Shown here piece by piece: positions 34,000 through 43,468 of a stretch of DNA of 64,000 bases. Each line of letters starts with the position of its first letter. Position 1 is the stretch's first letter. The DNA is from an uncultured Desulfobacter sp. (GTDB lineage: Bacteria > Desulfobacterota > Desulfobacteria > Desulfobacterales > Desulfobacteraceae), in the NCBI RefSeq assembly GCF_963666675.1, contig NZ_OY762929.1, positions 3,658,001 through 3,722,000 of the forward strand, in the 5' to 3' direction. The notes beneath the pieces were generated by a model. The model was given only the letters and a program-made list of their open reading frames with translations. It had not been told where the DNA came from and did no database searches. Both the position numbers and the translations under genes were made by a program.

Positions 34000-35547
34000 A
34001 TGATTAAAATACAACGCCTTGAAATGAAGGATATTTGCAAGTCGTTCCAGGGTGTCCATGCCAACAAGGATATCAACCTTGAGATCAATTCCGGGGAGAT
34101 TTTAGGCCTGCTCGGAGAAAACGGGGCCGGCAAGACCACGCTGATGAATATCCTTTACGGCATTTATCAGCCCGATTCAGGGAGCATCCTGATCAACGGC
34201 GATCCGGTCCGGATTTCCAATCCCCTGGAATCCATCAACCTTGGCATCGGCATGGTGCACCAGCACTTCATGCTGATCCAAAACCATTCCGTGATCGAAA
34301 ACATCGCCCTTGGGTACAAGGACACCCCGTTTTTGTTTCCCCAGAAAGCGTTGCGCAAACAAATCAAAGCGTTTTCAAAGCAGTTTGATTTCCAGATTGA
34401 TCTTGATCAAAAGGTATGGCAGCTTTCAGCCGGGGAACAGCAGCGGGTTGAGATCATTAAAACCCTTTTAAACGGTGCGGATCTGCTCATATTAGACGAA
34501 CCTACATCCGTATTAACGCCCCGGGAGATCAAAGAGCTCATTGAAATTCTTCGCCGAATGAAGGCGGATGGCCACAGTGTGATTTTCATCTCCCATAAAC
34601 TTGATGAAATCATGGATATCTGCGACCGGGTTACGGTACTGCGCAAAGGCAGGATCGTGGACGGCGCCCAGACCCAGACCACAGACAAAATGGGGCTTGC
34701 CCGGATGATGGTGGGCAAGGACGTTGCCCTGACCATGAACAGGGAGCGGCTGCCCAAGGGTGACCGGGTCCTCAGTGTCCAAAATATTCATGTGACAGGA
34801 GACAAAGGCCTTGCCGCTATTAGAAATATCTCCTTTGATGTGCATAAAAATGAGATTTTCGGTGTGGCTGGTGTGGCCGGCAACGGACAACGGGAACTGG
34901 CCGAAGCCATCACCGGCATCCGGGCCATAGATTCGGGCAAGGTGTTCATCAATGACCGTGACATTACCAACATGTCACCCAGAAAAATCTATGACAACGG
35001 CGTTTCCCATGTCCCCGAAGAACGTATCCGCTTCGGCATTGCCCCGGGTCTTTTCCTCTACGACAATGCCATTTTAAAACAGCACCATCTTAAAAAATTT
35101 TCCAAACGGTATTTTCTTAAATACGAAAGCGTGAAAAATCACACACAGTCCATCGTCTCCGAATACAGGGTCGCCACCCACTCCATTAACAACCAGATCA
35201 GAAACCTTTCGGGCGGCAACATCCAGAAACTGATTCTGGGCCGGGAGATCAGCGAGCAGCCCCAGTTGCTGGTGGCCTCCCACCCCACCTACGGACTTGA
35301 TGTGGGCGCCACCCAGTTTTTGCGTGAACATTTGCTCAAACTGTGCCGCCAGGGCAGTTCCGTACTGTTGTTTTCCGAAGACCTGGATGAAATTTTTGAG
35401 TTGTGCGACCGGGTGGCCGTTATTTTCGCAGGTGAATTTATGGGCATTATTGATACCGATAATGACCACACCAACGATATCGGACTGATGATGGCCGGCT
35501 CAAAACGCATTGACCCACAGCCGGTCCATGCTGATATTGAAAATTAG
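34000..35547 (+). CDS. nucleoside ABC transporter ATP-binding protein
   Basis: A 515-residue double ABC ATPase of the sugar/nucleoside (RbsA/YufO) type. First half: Walker A GENGAGKTT, signature LSAGEQQRVEI, Walker B LLILDEPTS. Second half: degenerate Walker A GVAGNGQRE, signature LSGGNIQKLILGRE, and VASHPTYGLD replacing the usual Walker B; the degenerate second site is normal for this family. Start ATG at 34000 or TTG at 33982; no clear ribosome site, perhaps because the preceding hairpin controls translation. Confidence 0.93.
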   Translation: MIKIQRLEMKDICKSFQGVHANKDINLEINSGEILGLLGENGAGKTTLMNILYGIYQPDSGSILINGDPVRISNPLESINLGIGMVHQHFMLIQNHSVIENIALGYKDTPFLFPQKALRKQIKAFSKQFDFQIDLDQKVWQLSAGEQQRVEIIKTLLNGADLLILDEPTSVLTPREIKELIEILRRMKADGHSVIFISHKLDEIMDICDRVTVLRKGRIVDGAQTQTTDKMGLARMMVGKDVALTMNRERLPKGDRVLSVQNIHVTGDKGLAAIRNISFDVHKNEIFGVAGVAGNGQRELAEAITGIRAIDSGKVFINDRDITNMSPRKIYDNGVSHVPEERIRFGIAPGLFLYDNAILKQHHLKKFSKRYFLKYESVKNHTQSIVSEYRVATHSINNQIRNLSGGNIQKLILGREISEQPQLLVASHPTYGLDVGATQFLREHLLKLCRQGSSVLLFSEDLDEIFELCDRVAVIFAGEFMGIIDTDNDHTNDIGLMMAGSKRIDPQPVHADIEN

Positions 35548-35566
35548 AGAAAACGGCAGTGATTTT

Positions 35567-36646
35567 ATGATACGGATTACCACAAGCGACCGATATAATA
35601 TTACCCCCCTAAGGTCCTTTATGACCAATGTCGCCGCCCTTGGGGCAGGCATTCTGGCCATCAGCCTTATTTTCCTTCTTGCAGGCGTCAATCCAGTTTA
35701 TGCCGTCTCCGAGATCTTTATTGAATCCTTTGGGTCTGTTTACGGCATCAAGGAAACCATAACCAAAGCCATCCCCCTGATTCTCATAGGTGCGGGCCTA
35801 ACCCTTGCCTTCAGGGCCAAATTCTGGAATATCGGTGCCGAAGGCCAGCTGCTCATGGGTGCTGTTTTCGCCACTTGGACAGCCCAGCATCTGGGCAATG
35901 CCCTGCCCTCGGTACTTATTGTTCCGTTGATATTTGCAGCAGGTTTTATCGGCGGTGCAATATGGGGCATCATCCCGGCCATACTTAAAATAAAATATGC
36001 CATCAACGAGGTCATCACCACCTTGATGCTCAACTATATATGTGCCGAATTTTTAACCCTGCTCATTGTGGGGCCGTGGAAGGGAAAAACCCGGTTCGGA
36101 TTTCCGGGTACCGATGCCCTGCCCGACCCGGCTATTTTGGGCGTACTGCCCGGCTCGCGTATTCATTATGCCACCTTGATTCTGGCCGTTTTATGTTCGG
36201 TGGGGCTGTGTATCTTAATTTATAAAACCCGCTTCGGTTACGAAGCCCGGGTGGTGGGAGAGAACCCGGATGCCGGTAAATATGCGGGCATCGATTTTCT
36301 CAAAACCAGCCTCGTTCTCATGGCCATTTCAGGCGGCCTGGCCGGTTTTGCCGGTGTGGGCGAGGTGGCGGGCATCCACCACTATTTAGGATATCCGGCG
36401 TCCGTGTCATCGGGATATGGATTTACCGCCATCATCGTGGCCTGGCTGGCCAAGTTGAACCCCTTGTTTACCATAGTCTCCGGTCTGTTTTTTGCCGGTA
36501 TTATCGTGGGGGGGGACGCAATTCAGATCTCTTTGGGACTGCCGGCCGCCACCGTTGAAATTGTCAATGGTACCCTGCTCATCTTTTTGATCATGGGCGA
36601 TTACTTTTTATATCATAAGATTCAGATCCACTGGTCCAGGACTTAA
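35567..36646 (+). CDS. nucleoside ABC transporter permease (YufP-like)
   Basis: A 359-residue permease of the BPD_transp_2 family, about ten hydrophobic helices. Signature segments AFRAKFWNIGAEGQLLMGA, INEVITTLMLNYI and RVVGENPDAGKYAGID match the nucleoside-type permease. ATG at 35567 chosen; the frame begins earlier inside the ATPase gene, but that part does not fit the family. First of two permeases forming the channel. Confidence 0.93.
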   Translation: MIRITTSDRYNITPLRSFMTNVAALGAGILAISLIFLLAGVNPVYAVSEIFIESFGSVYGIKETITKAIPLILIGAGLTLAFRAKFWNIGAEGQLLMGAVFATWTAQHLGNALPSVLIVPLIFAAGFIGGAIWGIIPAILKIKYAINEVITTLMLNYICAEFLTLLIVGPWKGKTRFGFPGTDALPDPAILGVLPGSRIHYATLILAVLCSVGLCILIYKTRFGYEARVVGENPDAGKYAGIDFLKTSLVLMAISGGLAGFAGVGEVAGIHHYLGYPASVSSGYGFTAIIVAWLAKLNPLFTIVSGLFFAGIIVGGDAIQISLGLPAATVEIVNGTLLIFLIMGDYFLYHKIQIHWSRT

Positions 36647-36700
36647 CGGCTCATGGTTATCTATCATTTAACAACTTACTTGGATTGACATATATACATC

Positions 36701-37621
36701 ATGGAAGAGATCATCATTTCAACAATTCAAAGAACCATGGTGGCCGGCACACCATTGCTGTTGGCCACAACCGGAGAAGTGATCTGCGAACGTTCCGGAA
36801 TTCTTAACCTGGGTGTGGAAGGCGTCATGGCCGTGGGTGCCGTCACCGCCTTCATCGTCACCATGACCACAGGCCACCCCTGGCTTGGTGTACTTGCAGC
36901 CATGGCAGCAGGCTTTGCAGTCTCTTTGATCCATGCCTTTGCCTCGGTAACCCTGCAGGCCAACCAGGTGGTCTCAGGTCTTGCTTTGACCATGCTGGGC
37001 TTAGGATTGTCCGGGATGATGGGCAAACCCTATGTCGGACGTCCCCTGGCCGTTAAAATGGACGATGTGGCCATCCCCTTGCTATCGGACCTGCCCTGGG
37101 TCGGAAAAGCCCTTTTCAACCAGAGTCCCTTTCTTTACCTGGCCATTGTACTGGCCATAGCCGCCTGGTTTTTCCTGGAGCGTACCCGCATGGGGATTCA
37201 AATCCGATCCACCGGGGAGAATCCCAAGGCCACGGAGACCCAAGGGGTAAACGTCTCGTTGATTCGATATGCCTGCGTACTGGTGGGCGGTGTATTTTCC
37301 GCCCTGGCCGGAGCGCACCTGTCCATCTCCTATTCATCGTCCTGGGTGGAGGGCATGACTGCCGGACGCGGATGGATCGCCATTGCCCTGACCATATTTG
37401 CATTATGGAATCCGGGTCGTGCGATTTTTGCCTCATTTATATTCGGCGGTATTTTTGTACTTCAATATCTGCTCCAGCCACTGGGGATTTCCCCCAATTT
37501 TCTGGCCATGCTGCCCTATCTGTCCACCCTGATCATCCTGTTAGCCATCTCGTTTAAAGATCCAAGGCGGCTCAACGCCCCGGCCTGGTTAGGAACAGCT
37601 TACAAACGAGGGGAACGATAA
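36701..37621 (+). CDS. nucleoside ABC transporter permease (YufQ-like)
   Basis: A 306-residue permease, the second half of the heterodimer. Signature segments ERSGILNLGVEGVMAVGAV, IRSTGENPKATETQGV and GRGWIAIALTIFALWNPGRAI fit YufQ/NupQ. It lies 54 bases after the first permease and ends the operon. Confidence 0.93.
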   Translation: MEEIIISTIQRTMVAGTPLLLATTGEVICERSGILNLGVEGVMAVGAVTAFIVTMTTGHPWLGVLAAMAAGFAVSLIHAFASVTLQANQVVSGLALTMLGLGLSGMMGKPYVGRPLAVKMDDVAIPLLSDLPWVGKALFNQSPFLYLAIVLAIAAWFFLERTRMGIQIRSTGENPKATETQGVNVSLIRYACVLVGGVFSALAGAHLSISYSSSWVEGMTAGRGWIAIALTIFALWNPGRAIFASFIFGGIFVLQYLLQPLGISPNFLAMLPYLSTLIILLAISFKDPRRLNAPAWLGTAYKRGER

Positions 37622-37716
37622 AAATTTGACTTTTCAAGCTATTTTGCCCATAATTTTACGGTTGGAAAAACACCATCCGGCCGGTTAACCCAATTTAATA
37701 CCAGGAAGGAGTCACA

Positions 37717-38265
37717 ATGGAAATTTCAAACAATCAATCCATTGACAGCATTGCTAAACTTTTCTTGGAAACCACCCAGGCCATGCTTGAACAAAGCACT
37801 GGCAAAGAGATTAATTACGCCAACACCATCCAGAAAATCACCCGGGTGTGCATGATGCCGGACCTGACCTGCTTTGTCCAGTTCTACGGTGATTATATGG
37901 GGCTTGTGATCTTCAATTTCAGTGATGAAGCAGCATTTGAAATTTACAGGCATTACATGATCAATATGGGCATGCCCGAAGATGAACTGGCCGCATCCAT
38001 TTCAGACCCTGAAGTGGCGGACACCATCGGAGAGATCACCAACCAGTTGATGGGTCAGCTGATAAAATCGGTGGAAGAGGCATATGATTTGAATGCCTGT
38101 TACGGCCAACCCAAGGCGTTGACCATCAGCTCAGCCATCTCCTTATCCATCAACGACACGTACACGGAAAACCGCCGCCTCTCCTTTAAAATCAATAATA
38201 ATATTTTCCGCATTGAATTGGCCATGGAGAATTCTGAATTCATTGATGCGGCAGGCCTCCGATAA
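37717..38265 (+). CDS. CheX-like / DUF3334-type protein
   Basis: A 182-residue soluble protein. Residues 90-180 follow the CheX phosphatase pattern: a helix with EITNQLMGQLIKSVEEAYD (the E-x-x-N catalytic helix of CheX/CheC) and a later LSFKINNNIFRIEL strand. CheX removes phosphate from CheY-type receivers. The N-terminal part has three Cys (ITRVCMMPDLTCFVQF). AAGGAGTCACA precedes the ATG. It stands between the nucleoside transporter and the protease gene; no chemotaxis genes are near, so it may serve a stand-alone receiver domain protein. Annotated equivalents are often called DUF3334. Confidence 0.75.
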   Translation: MEISNNQSIDSIAKLFLETTQAMLEQSTGKEINYANTIQKITRVCMMPDLTCFVQFYGDYMGLVIFNFSDEAAFEIYRHYMINMGMPEDELAASISDPEVADTIGEITNQLMGQLIKSVEEAYDLNACYGQPKALTISSAISLSINDTYTENRRLSFKINNNIFRIELAMENSEFIDAAGLR

Positions 38266-38300
38266 AACCGTACCCAAAAGAAAAAGCGTTCCGGATATAT

Positions 38301-39725
38301 ATGAGACAATTTAAACAGGCGATCAGCCTCATCTTAGGTATTGTACTGTTATTTCCCGGCCTCACCTGCGCCATCTCCATTCCCGATGAACTAAAACTCG
38401 GCAAAGAATATTTACAGCTTATCCAAGACAGAGGGATTATTCTTCATGATCCCGTTGCCCAGAAAATGATCGACATTGTGGGCAACGCCATCGTCAAACA
38501 ACTGCCGCCCCAGCCGTTTCATTTCGACTTTTTCATGATCAATGACAGCTCCTTTAATGCCTTTGCCACACCGGCTGCCAATATTTTTGTGCACCGGGGA
38601 TTAATCACATCCCTGGATAATATGGACGAACTTGCAGGCATCCTGGCCCATGAAATCGGCCATGCCGTGGGCAGACATGTCTCCCAGTCCATTGACCGGT
38701 CAAAACTTGTGGCAACCGGCAGCATCGCCGGGATGATCGCGGGCATCCTTGTGGGCGCGGCCGGGGGCGGTGCAGAAGCGGGCCAGGCCCTGACATTCGG
38801 TTCCATCGCTGCCGGACAGTCGGCCATGCTGACCTATACCCGGCAAAATGAAACCGAAGCCGATCAAAAGGCGGTTCTTTTTCTTGAAAAAACAGGATAC
38901 TCGCCCCGGGGGATACTGGACAGCCTCTTAAAAATCAGACAGACCGATTACCAGGGGGTTGAAAATATCCCCGACTACTTTAAAACCCACCCTGGCACCT
39001 CATCCCGGGTTTCCCATCTATCCGGAATTCTGGCAGATTACAAGCCGCCTGCCGACAAGCCCGCCCCACCGGAAAATTTGGATTACAATATGGTTAAATA
39101 CCGGGTCATCGGGCTCTATTCCGATCCGGACACATATATTCCTAAAATTGAAATTGCCCTGAAAAATGATCCGGACAATGTGCCCTTCCACTATGGTTTA
39201 GGGCTTTTATACGGCCGGGCTACGCGCATAGATGAGGGAATTGAACAACTCAACAAAGCCCTGGCGAAAGATCCCTTTGACCCCATGGTCCTTTTGGAAC
39301 TGGGGCGGCTTTACATCCGCAACACGGAATACGATCGGGCCATAACGCTTTTGGACAGCATGGCCGACGATAGGTTGCTGGGCGACTGGGCCGTTTTTAA
39401 CCGCTCTGTTGCCCAGATCCAAACGGGGAATTTGCCGGCAGCCCAAAGGGGACTTGAGCATGTACTTGGCAGCGGGAAACCCGGATTTGAACGGGCCAAT
39501 TACCACATGGCCGAAATCATGTCCAGACAATCAAAACAGGCCCTGTCCAACTACTATCTGGGGGTCTATTACGCCCGGATACATGACCGACAAAATGCAA
39601 TCCGCCAACTTGAGCGCGCCGTCGACACCCTGGACGATGAACACATGCGGGAAAAAGCCGAAAACGAGCTTGCGGATCTAAAAGGCAAGGGCAAAAAAAA
39701 ACGGTTGGAAAGCAGCAGCATGTAG
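38301..39725 (+). CDS. M48 family metalloprotease with TPR repeats (BepA-like)
   Basis: A 474-residue exported protease/chaperone. Signal peptide about 1-24; the M48 zinc site HEIGH with GRHVSQSIDRSK following, and the third ligand in NETEADQKAV. Residues 270-460 are tetratricopeptide-like helical repeats (PFHYGLGLLYGRATRIDEGIEQLNKALAKDPFDP, PMVLLELGRLYIRNTEYDRAITLL). This is the layout of periplasmic BepA/YfgC, which degrades or assists misassembled outer-membrane proteins such as LptD. It starts 35 bases after the CheX-like gene. Confidence 0.92.
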   Translation: MRQFKQAISLILGIVLLFPGLTCAISIPDELKLGKEYLQLIQDRGIILHDPVAQKMIDIVGNAIVKQLPPQPFHFDFFMINDSSFNAFATPAANIFVHRGLITSLDNMDELAGILAHEIGHAVGRHVSQSIDRSKLVATGSIAGMIAGILVGAAGGGAEAGQALTFGSIAAGQSAMLTYTRQNETEADQKAVLFLEKTGYSPRGILDSLLKIRQTDYQGVENIPDYFKTHPGTSSRVSHLSGILADYKPPADKPAPPENLDYNMVKYRVIGLYSDPDTYIPKIEIALKNDPDNVPFHYGLGLLYGRATRIDEGIEQLNKALAKDPFDPMVLLELGRLYIRNTEYDRAITLLDSMADDRLLGDWAVFNRSVAQIQTGNLPAAQRGLEHVLGSGKPGFERANYHMAEIMSRQSKQALSNYYLGVYYARIHDRQNAIRQLERAVDTLDDEHMREKAENELADLKGKGKKKRLESSSM

Positions 39726-39896
39726 CGGTCCTTTTGTTTAATGCATAGCGTATTGTCACCCTGTAAGCGCCTGTCCCACCATTTTAAAAAGAATTCATTA
39801 TGCCCCGACAGTCTAAAAAAAGGGTGCTTTCCCCCCCTGCCATTATAGGCTGGTCAAATTCAATTAAAAAAATTACATCTCCCCCTTGAAATAAAT

Positions 39897-39940
39897 AAGG
39901 CATGCCTTACAATATACCTCAAAGACAAATCAAAGTCTTT
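39897..39940. repeat. palindrome and hairpin upstream of the small gene
   Basis: AAGGCATGCCTT (39897-39908) is a perfect 12-base palindrome; AAAGAC/GTCTTT (39921-39940) is a hairpin with an 8-base loop. They lie 42-85 bases before the small gene and could be an operator and leader. Confidence 0.4.
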
Positions 39941-39981
39941 TAATACAAAAAAATTATAAAATTTATATATGAGGTAATAAA

Positions 39982-40125
39982 ATGAGTAAAAAAAGAATCG
40001 AAGATTACGTTGAAAACGATCAGGAAAGAAACGAAGGTCATGTAGACACCCGCCATCACAACTTTGAATGTGAGAATCCCGACAAAAACCTGGGATGCGA
40101 TCCTGGAATCGATGTAGCCGGTTAG
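39982..40125 (+). CDS. 47-residue small protein, possible metal binder
   Basis: ATG at 39982 follows a GAGGT ribosome site with a 6-base gap; the frame ends at TAG 40123-40125. It is highly charged (MSKKRIEDYVENDQERNEGH start) and in its second half has His20, His25, His26, Cys30 and Cys39 in an order that could bind a metal (RHHNFECENP ... LGCDPG). Two hairpins follow, before the convergent fusA. The ribosome site, codon composition and the following hairpins support a real gene. No family is known to me. Confidence 0.6.
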   Translation: MSKKRIEDYVENDQERNEGHVDTRHHNFECENPDKNLGCDPGIDVAG

Positions 40126-40154
40126 CGCATAACAAACGGTACGCAAAAACCAGT

Positions 40155-40201
40155 ACGACATTGCAGAGGCCCAAACTACAAAGAGGCACCTGCAATGTCG
40201 T
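40155..40201 (+). terminator. hairpin after the small gene
   Basis: ACGACATTGCAG (40155-40166) pairs with CTGCAATGTCGT (40190-40201), a perfect 12-bp stem, 23-base loop, followed by ATAAAATTTTC. Likely a transcript end between convergent genes. Confidence 0.65.
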
Positions 40202-40213
40202 ATAAAATTTTCT

Positions 40214-40239
40214 AATCCAGCCTGTTATAAAGCTGGATT
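40214..40239. terminator. second hairpin between small gene and fusA
   Basis: AATCCAGC (40214-40221) with GCTGGATT (40232-40239), 10-base loop; may serve the convergent fusA transcript. Confidence 0.45.
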
Positions 40240-40331
40240 CATATCAATTATGTGCTTAAGGGAGCAAAGAAAAAAAAGGCCAAAAAGGCAAGCAATATGG
40301 GAGAATTAATTTTGATCATGGGCCTTAAATA

Positions 40332-42365
40332 TCACACGGTATCAAAACTTTTAAACTGCATGGTAAATGTGCCCCGGCCCTGGGTGGCGGACCGAAGGGC
40401 TGTGGAATAGCCGAACATCTTTGACAGGGGAACCACGGCTTTGATGACCTGGATGTCGGTTTTCGGGGTTATGGATTCCACCCTGCCGCCCCTGGCATTG
40501 AGGTCGGCGATGGCATCGCCCATATTGGCATCCGGCACAAACACCTCCACATCCATGATGGGTTCAAGCAGACCCATTTTGGCATTTTTCAACGCCTCTT
40601 TCACGGCCATGGCCGCACAGACCCCAAACCCAAGTTCCGATGCTTTGCCTTCCTCACTGAATCCGTCAACCAGAACGATTTCAACATCCACAATGGGGTA
40701 TCCTTTGAGGAACCCGCCATCCAGACTTTGCCTGATCCCGGTCTCAATATTGGCAATATACTGGGGAGCTATCTTCTCTTCGGGGACAAGGGATTTGAAG
40801 GTAACACCGCTGCCCCGGCCCAGGGGATTGAGTTCCACCGTGACATCGGCATAATGGGATTTGCCCTGAATCTCCCGGTCGAATACGGCCTGGCCGGTTG
40901 AAGGGGCGGTAACAATTTCCCGGTACACCACCTGGGGTTTGCCTACATTCACACTGGTGTTAAATTCCTTGACCATCCTTGAAATAATAATTTCAAGATG
41001 AAGCTCGCCCATGCCCGACAAAATGGTCTGGCCGGTCTCCTCATCCTTGCTCACTTTAAGGGTGGGGTCCTCGATCATGAACTTTTCCATCACGTCATCA
41101 AGCTTTTCCTGGTCAGCATGGGTCTTGGGCTCAATGGCAATGGAGATTACCGGCAGTGCGTATTCCATCTTTTCAAGCAAAACCGGATGATCCGGGTTGC
41201 AGAGGGTGTCGCCGGTGACCGAATTTTTAAGACCCACAATGCCGACAATATCACCCGCGGAGGCCTCATCCAGGCGCTCGCGCTTGTTGGCGTGCATTCG
41301 TAAAATTCTGGACAGTTTTTCTTTGCGTTTCAGGGTCGGGTTAAACACATCCTTACCTGAAGAAATTTTTCCGGAATAGATCCGGGCAAAGGAAAGCTTT
41401 CGGCCTTCGATCATGGAGACTTTAAAGATAAGTGCCGCCAGCGGCCCGTTCTTCTCCGGCTTGAATTCAAGAACTTCCTCGGTTTCAGGATGCTCACCCT
41501 TAACCGGCGGGACATCCTTGGGGCTTGGCAGATAATAGTCGATGGCGTCCAGAAGCGGCTGAACCCCTTTGTTTCTCAGGGCTGATCCGCACAGCACCGG
41601 CACCATATCCCGCCGGATGGTTGCCGCCCGGATGGCCGACCGAAGCTCATCCACTGAGATCTCTTCCTCGCCGAGATATTTTTCCATGATCTCATCATCA
41701 AGCTCGGACACCGCCTCCAGCAATTTGTCCCGGTACTCTTCGGCCAGGTCCTTGAATTCGTCCTCAATGGGACCGGCCGTGTATTCGGCGCCCAGGCTTT
41801 CATCATTCCAGGCAATCTGCTCCATGGTCAAAAGATCGATAACACCCTGGAACCGGTCCTCTGCCCCGATGGGTACCTGGATCATCACCGGATTGGCAGA
41901 CAGCTTTTCTCTGATGGAATCGCAGGCAGCAAAAAAATCCGCACCCGTGCGGTCCATTTTATTGATAAATGCCATTCTCGGGACCTTGTACCGGTCGGCC
42001 TGGCGCCAGACCGTTTCGGACTGGGGCTCCACACCGCCCACGGCACAAAACACACCAATGGCACCGTCCAGAACCCGCAAGGCCCGTTCCACCTCCACGG
42101 TGAAATCCACATGGCCCGGGGTGTCGATAATTTGAATGGTGGCCTGTTTCCACTGGCAGTACGTTACGGCCGAGGTAATGGTAATCCCCCGGTCCTGCTC
42201 GTCCTGCATCCAGTCCATTGTGGCCTCGCCGTCATGGACTTCGCCTATTTTATGGGATCTGCCCGTGTAATAGAGAATGCGCTCTGTCACCGTGGTCTTG
42301 CCCGCGTCAATGTGGGCCATGATCCCGATATTCCGGATCGTTGATATATTTTTTGGCTTACTCAT
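40332..42365 (-). CDS. fusA: elongation factor G
   Basis: A 677-residue translational GTPase driving ribosome translocation or recycling. G1 AHIDAGKTT, switch II DTPGHVD, G4 NKMD and the five-domain length are all present; G2 lies in RGITITSAVTY. Start ATG at 42365 (MSKPKNIS) is chosen because a longer reading adds 14 residues that do not fit. It is isolated from ribosomal-protein and tuf genes, so it may be a second EF-G copy (such as the spdEFG groups in this lineage) rather than the str-operon copy; the copy number cannot be told here. Confidence 0.94.
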   Translation of the reverse strand: MSKPKNISTIRNIGIMAHIDAGKTTVTERILYYTGRSHKIGEVHDGEATMDWMQDEQDRGITITSAVTYCQWKQATIQIIDTPGHVDFTVEVERALRVLDGAIGVFCAVGGVEPQSETVWRQADRYKVPRMAFINKMDRTGADFFAACDSIREKLSANPVMIQVPIGAEDRFQGVIDLLTMEQIAWNDESLGAEYTAGPIEDEFKDLAEEYRDKLLEAVSELDDEIMEKYLGEEEISVDELRSAIRAATIRRDMVPVLCGSALRNKGVQPLLDAIDYYLPSPKDVPPVKGEHPETEEVLEFKPEKNGPLAALIFKVSMIEGRKLSFARIYSGKISSGKDVFNPTLKRKEKLSRILRMHANKRERLDEASAGDIVGIVGLKNSVTGDTLCNPDHPVLLEKMEYALPVISIAIEPKTHADQEKLDDVMEKFMIEDPTLKVSKDEETGQTILSGMGELHLEIIISRMVKEFNTSVNVGKPQVVYREIVTAPSTGQAVFDREIQGKSHYADVTVELNPLGRGSGVTFKSLVPEEKIAPQYIANIETGIRQSLDGGFLKGYPIVDVEIVLVDGFSEEGKASELGFGVCAAMAVKEALKNAKMGLLEPIMDVEVFVPDANMGDAIADLNARGGRVESITPKTDIQVIKAVVPLSKMFGYSTALRSATQGRGTFTMQFKSFDTV

Positions 42366-42579
42366 GGGTATCGAATCTCTATTAATATTCAGCTTAGTAA
42401 TCAGCATAGTGTGATACAGTATTGCCCTTGGGGTGTCAAGAAAATAGCTTGCAAAACACCGCCCGGTCTAATAGAATTATTCTTCTTAATGCAAATCTGT
42501 GTGAGATTTGCATGATGCAGCGCCCATCCATCGGGGCGTCCATAAATATTTTTAATTATTATTGTGGTTCATCTGTTTT

Positions 42580-42951
42580 ATGATTCCCGGATTTGAGGCC
42601 ATAGTTGAGGAACGTATCAAAGCCGCCCAGAAACAGGGGCGGTTTGAAAATCTTGAAGGCAAGGGAAAGCCCTTGATATTTGAGGAGAGTTCCGTGCCCA
42701 ATGAACTTCGCCTGGCCCATAAAATTTTAAAAAATGCCGGTTTTTTGCCTCCGGAAGTTGAAATCAGAAAACAGATGAGTACTATTCAAGGGCTTATGGA
42801 CCAAACCGGGCAGCCACCTGTCGATCAGACAAAGCTGCACAAAAAACTAAATTACCTGATGGCCAAGCTTGACGCGGTCCGTTCAACCGGGCCCGGCAAT
42901 GCCATGGCCCGGGACCAGTACAGAACTTCATTATTGAGAAAAGTCAAATGA
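42580..42951 (+). CDS. DUF1992 family (DnaJ-like conserved region) protein
   Basis: A 123-residue soluble protein with the DUF1992 signature: IVEERIKAAQKQGRFENLEGKGKPL near the start, then NELRLAHKILKNAGFLPPEVEIRKQM. The same domain is found in DNAJC28-like proteins; function is not settled. Start ATG at 42580 inferred from the family N-terminus; ribosome site poor. It overlaps the next gene by four bases. Confidence 0.9.
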   Translation: MIPGFEAIVEERIKAAQKQGRFENLEGKGKPLIFEESSVPNELRLAHKILKNAGFLPPEVEIRKQMSTIQGLMDQTGQPPVDQTKLHKKLNYLMAKLDAVRSTGPGNAMARDQYRTSLLRKVK

Positions 42952-43439
42952 GCATACGTAAAAAAGACAAAGACGGCGTATTTAAGAATATTTTTGTTGC
43001 TTACTTCATCCTGCTGCTCCATGTATTCCTCCTGGCCGGCATCGGCCTTTCCGTGGTGCTGTTCAAGGGCGTTTATCACTATCTGCCATGGATCATGGGC
43101 GCCATTGCCATCCTGGTACTGGCCATTGCCTGGATCATTTACGCCAGAATGCGGGCCACCTCTTCTTCCCTGAGCGAAGTGCTCGGCACCCCGGAATTCC
43201 AGGACAGGGCAGTTGAAATACGACTGCTCGGCGGTCTTGCAACCTTTGAAATCAAAGCCAAAGAACAGCCCCTGCTGCCTGACCACACGGGCCTTTCCTC
43301 CTATTCGGACACCCGGCTCATCGAAAGTGCAGAGGACAGAGCCGAACGTAAACTGCTTGAACTCAACGCGCTGTATGCAAAGGACCTGATCTCCGAAAAG
43401 GAGTTCGAAAAAGCACGCCGGAGCATCATCCAGGGCTGA
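42948..43439 (+). CDS. two-helix membrane protein with SHOCT-like tail
   Basis: A 163-residue protein with two membrane helices (about 16-38 and 48-67), a cytoplasmic loop, and a C-terminal short helical motif (KLLELNALYAKDLISEKEFEKARRSII) that fits the SHOCT oligomerisation domain, often found at protein ends. It overlaps the DUF1992 gene and is followed after 29 bases by ddl. Function unknown. Confidence 0.8.
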   Translation: MSIRKKDKDGVFKNIFVAYFILLLHVFLLAGIGLSVVLFKGVYHYLPWIMGAIAILVLAIAWIIYARMRATSSSLSEVLGTPEFQDRAVEIRLLGGLATFEIKAKEQPLLPDHTGLSSYSDTRLIESAEDRAERKLLELNALYAKDLISEKEFEKARRSIIQG

Positions 43440-43468
43440 TCTTACCATCACGACCAAAGGAGAGATGT

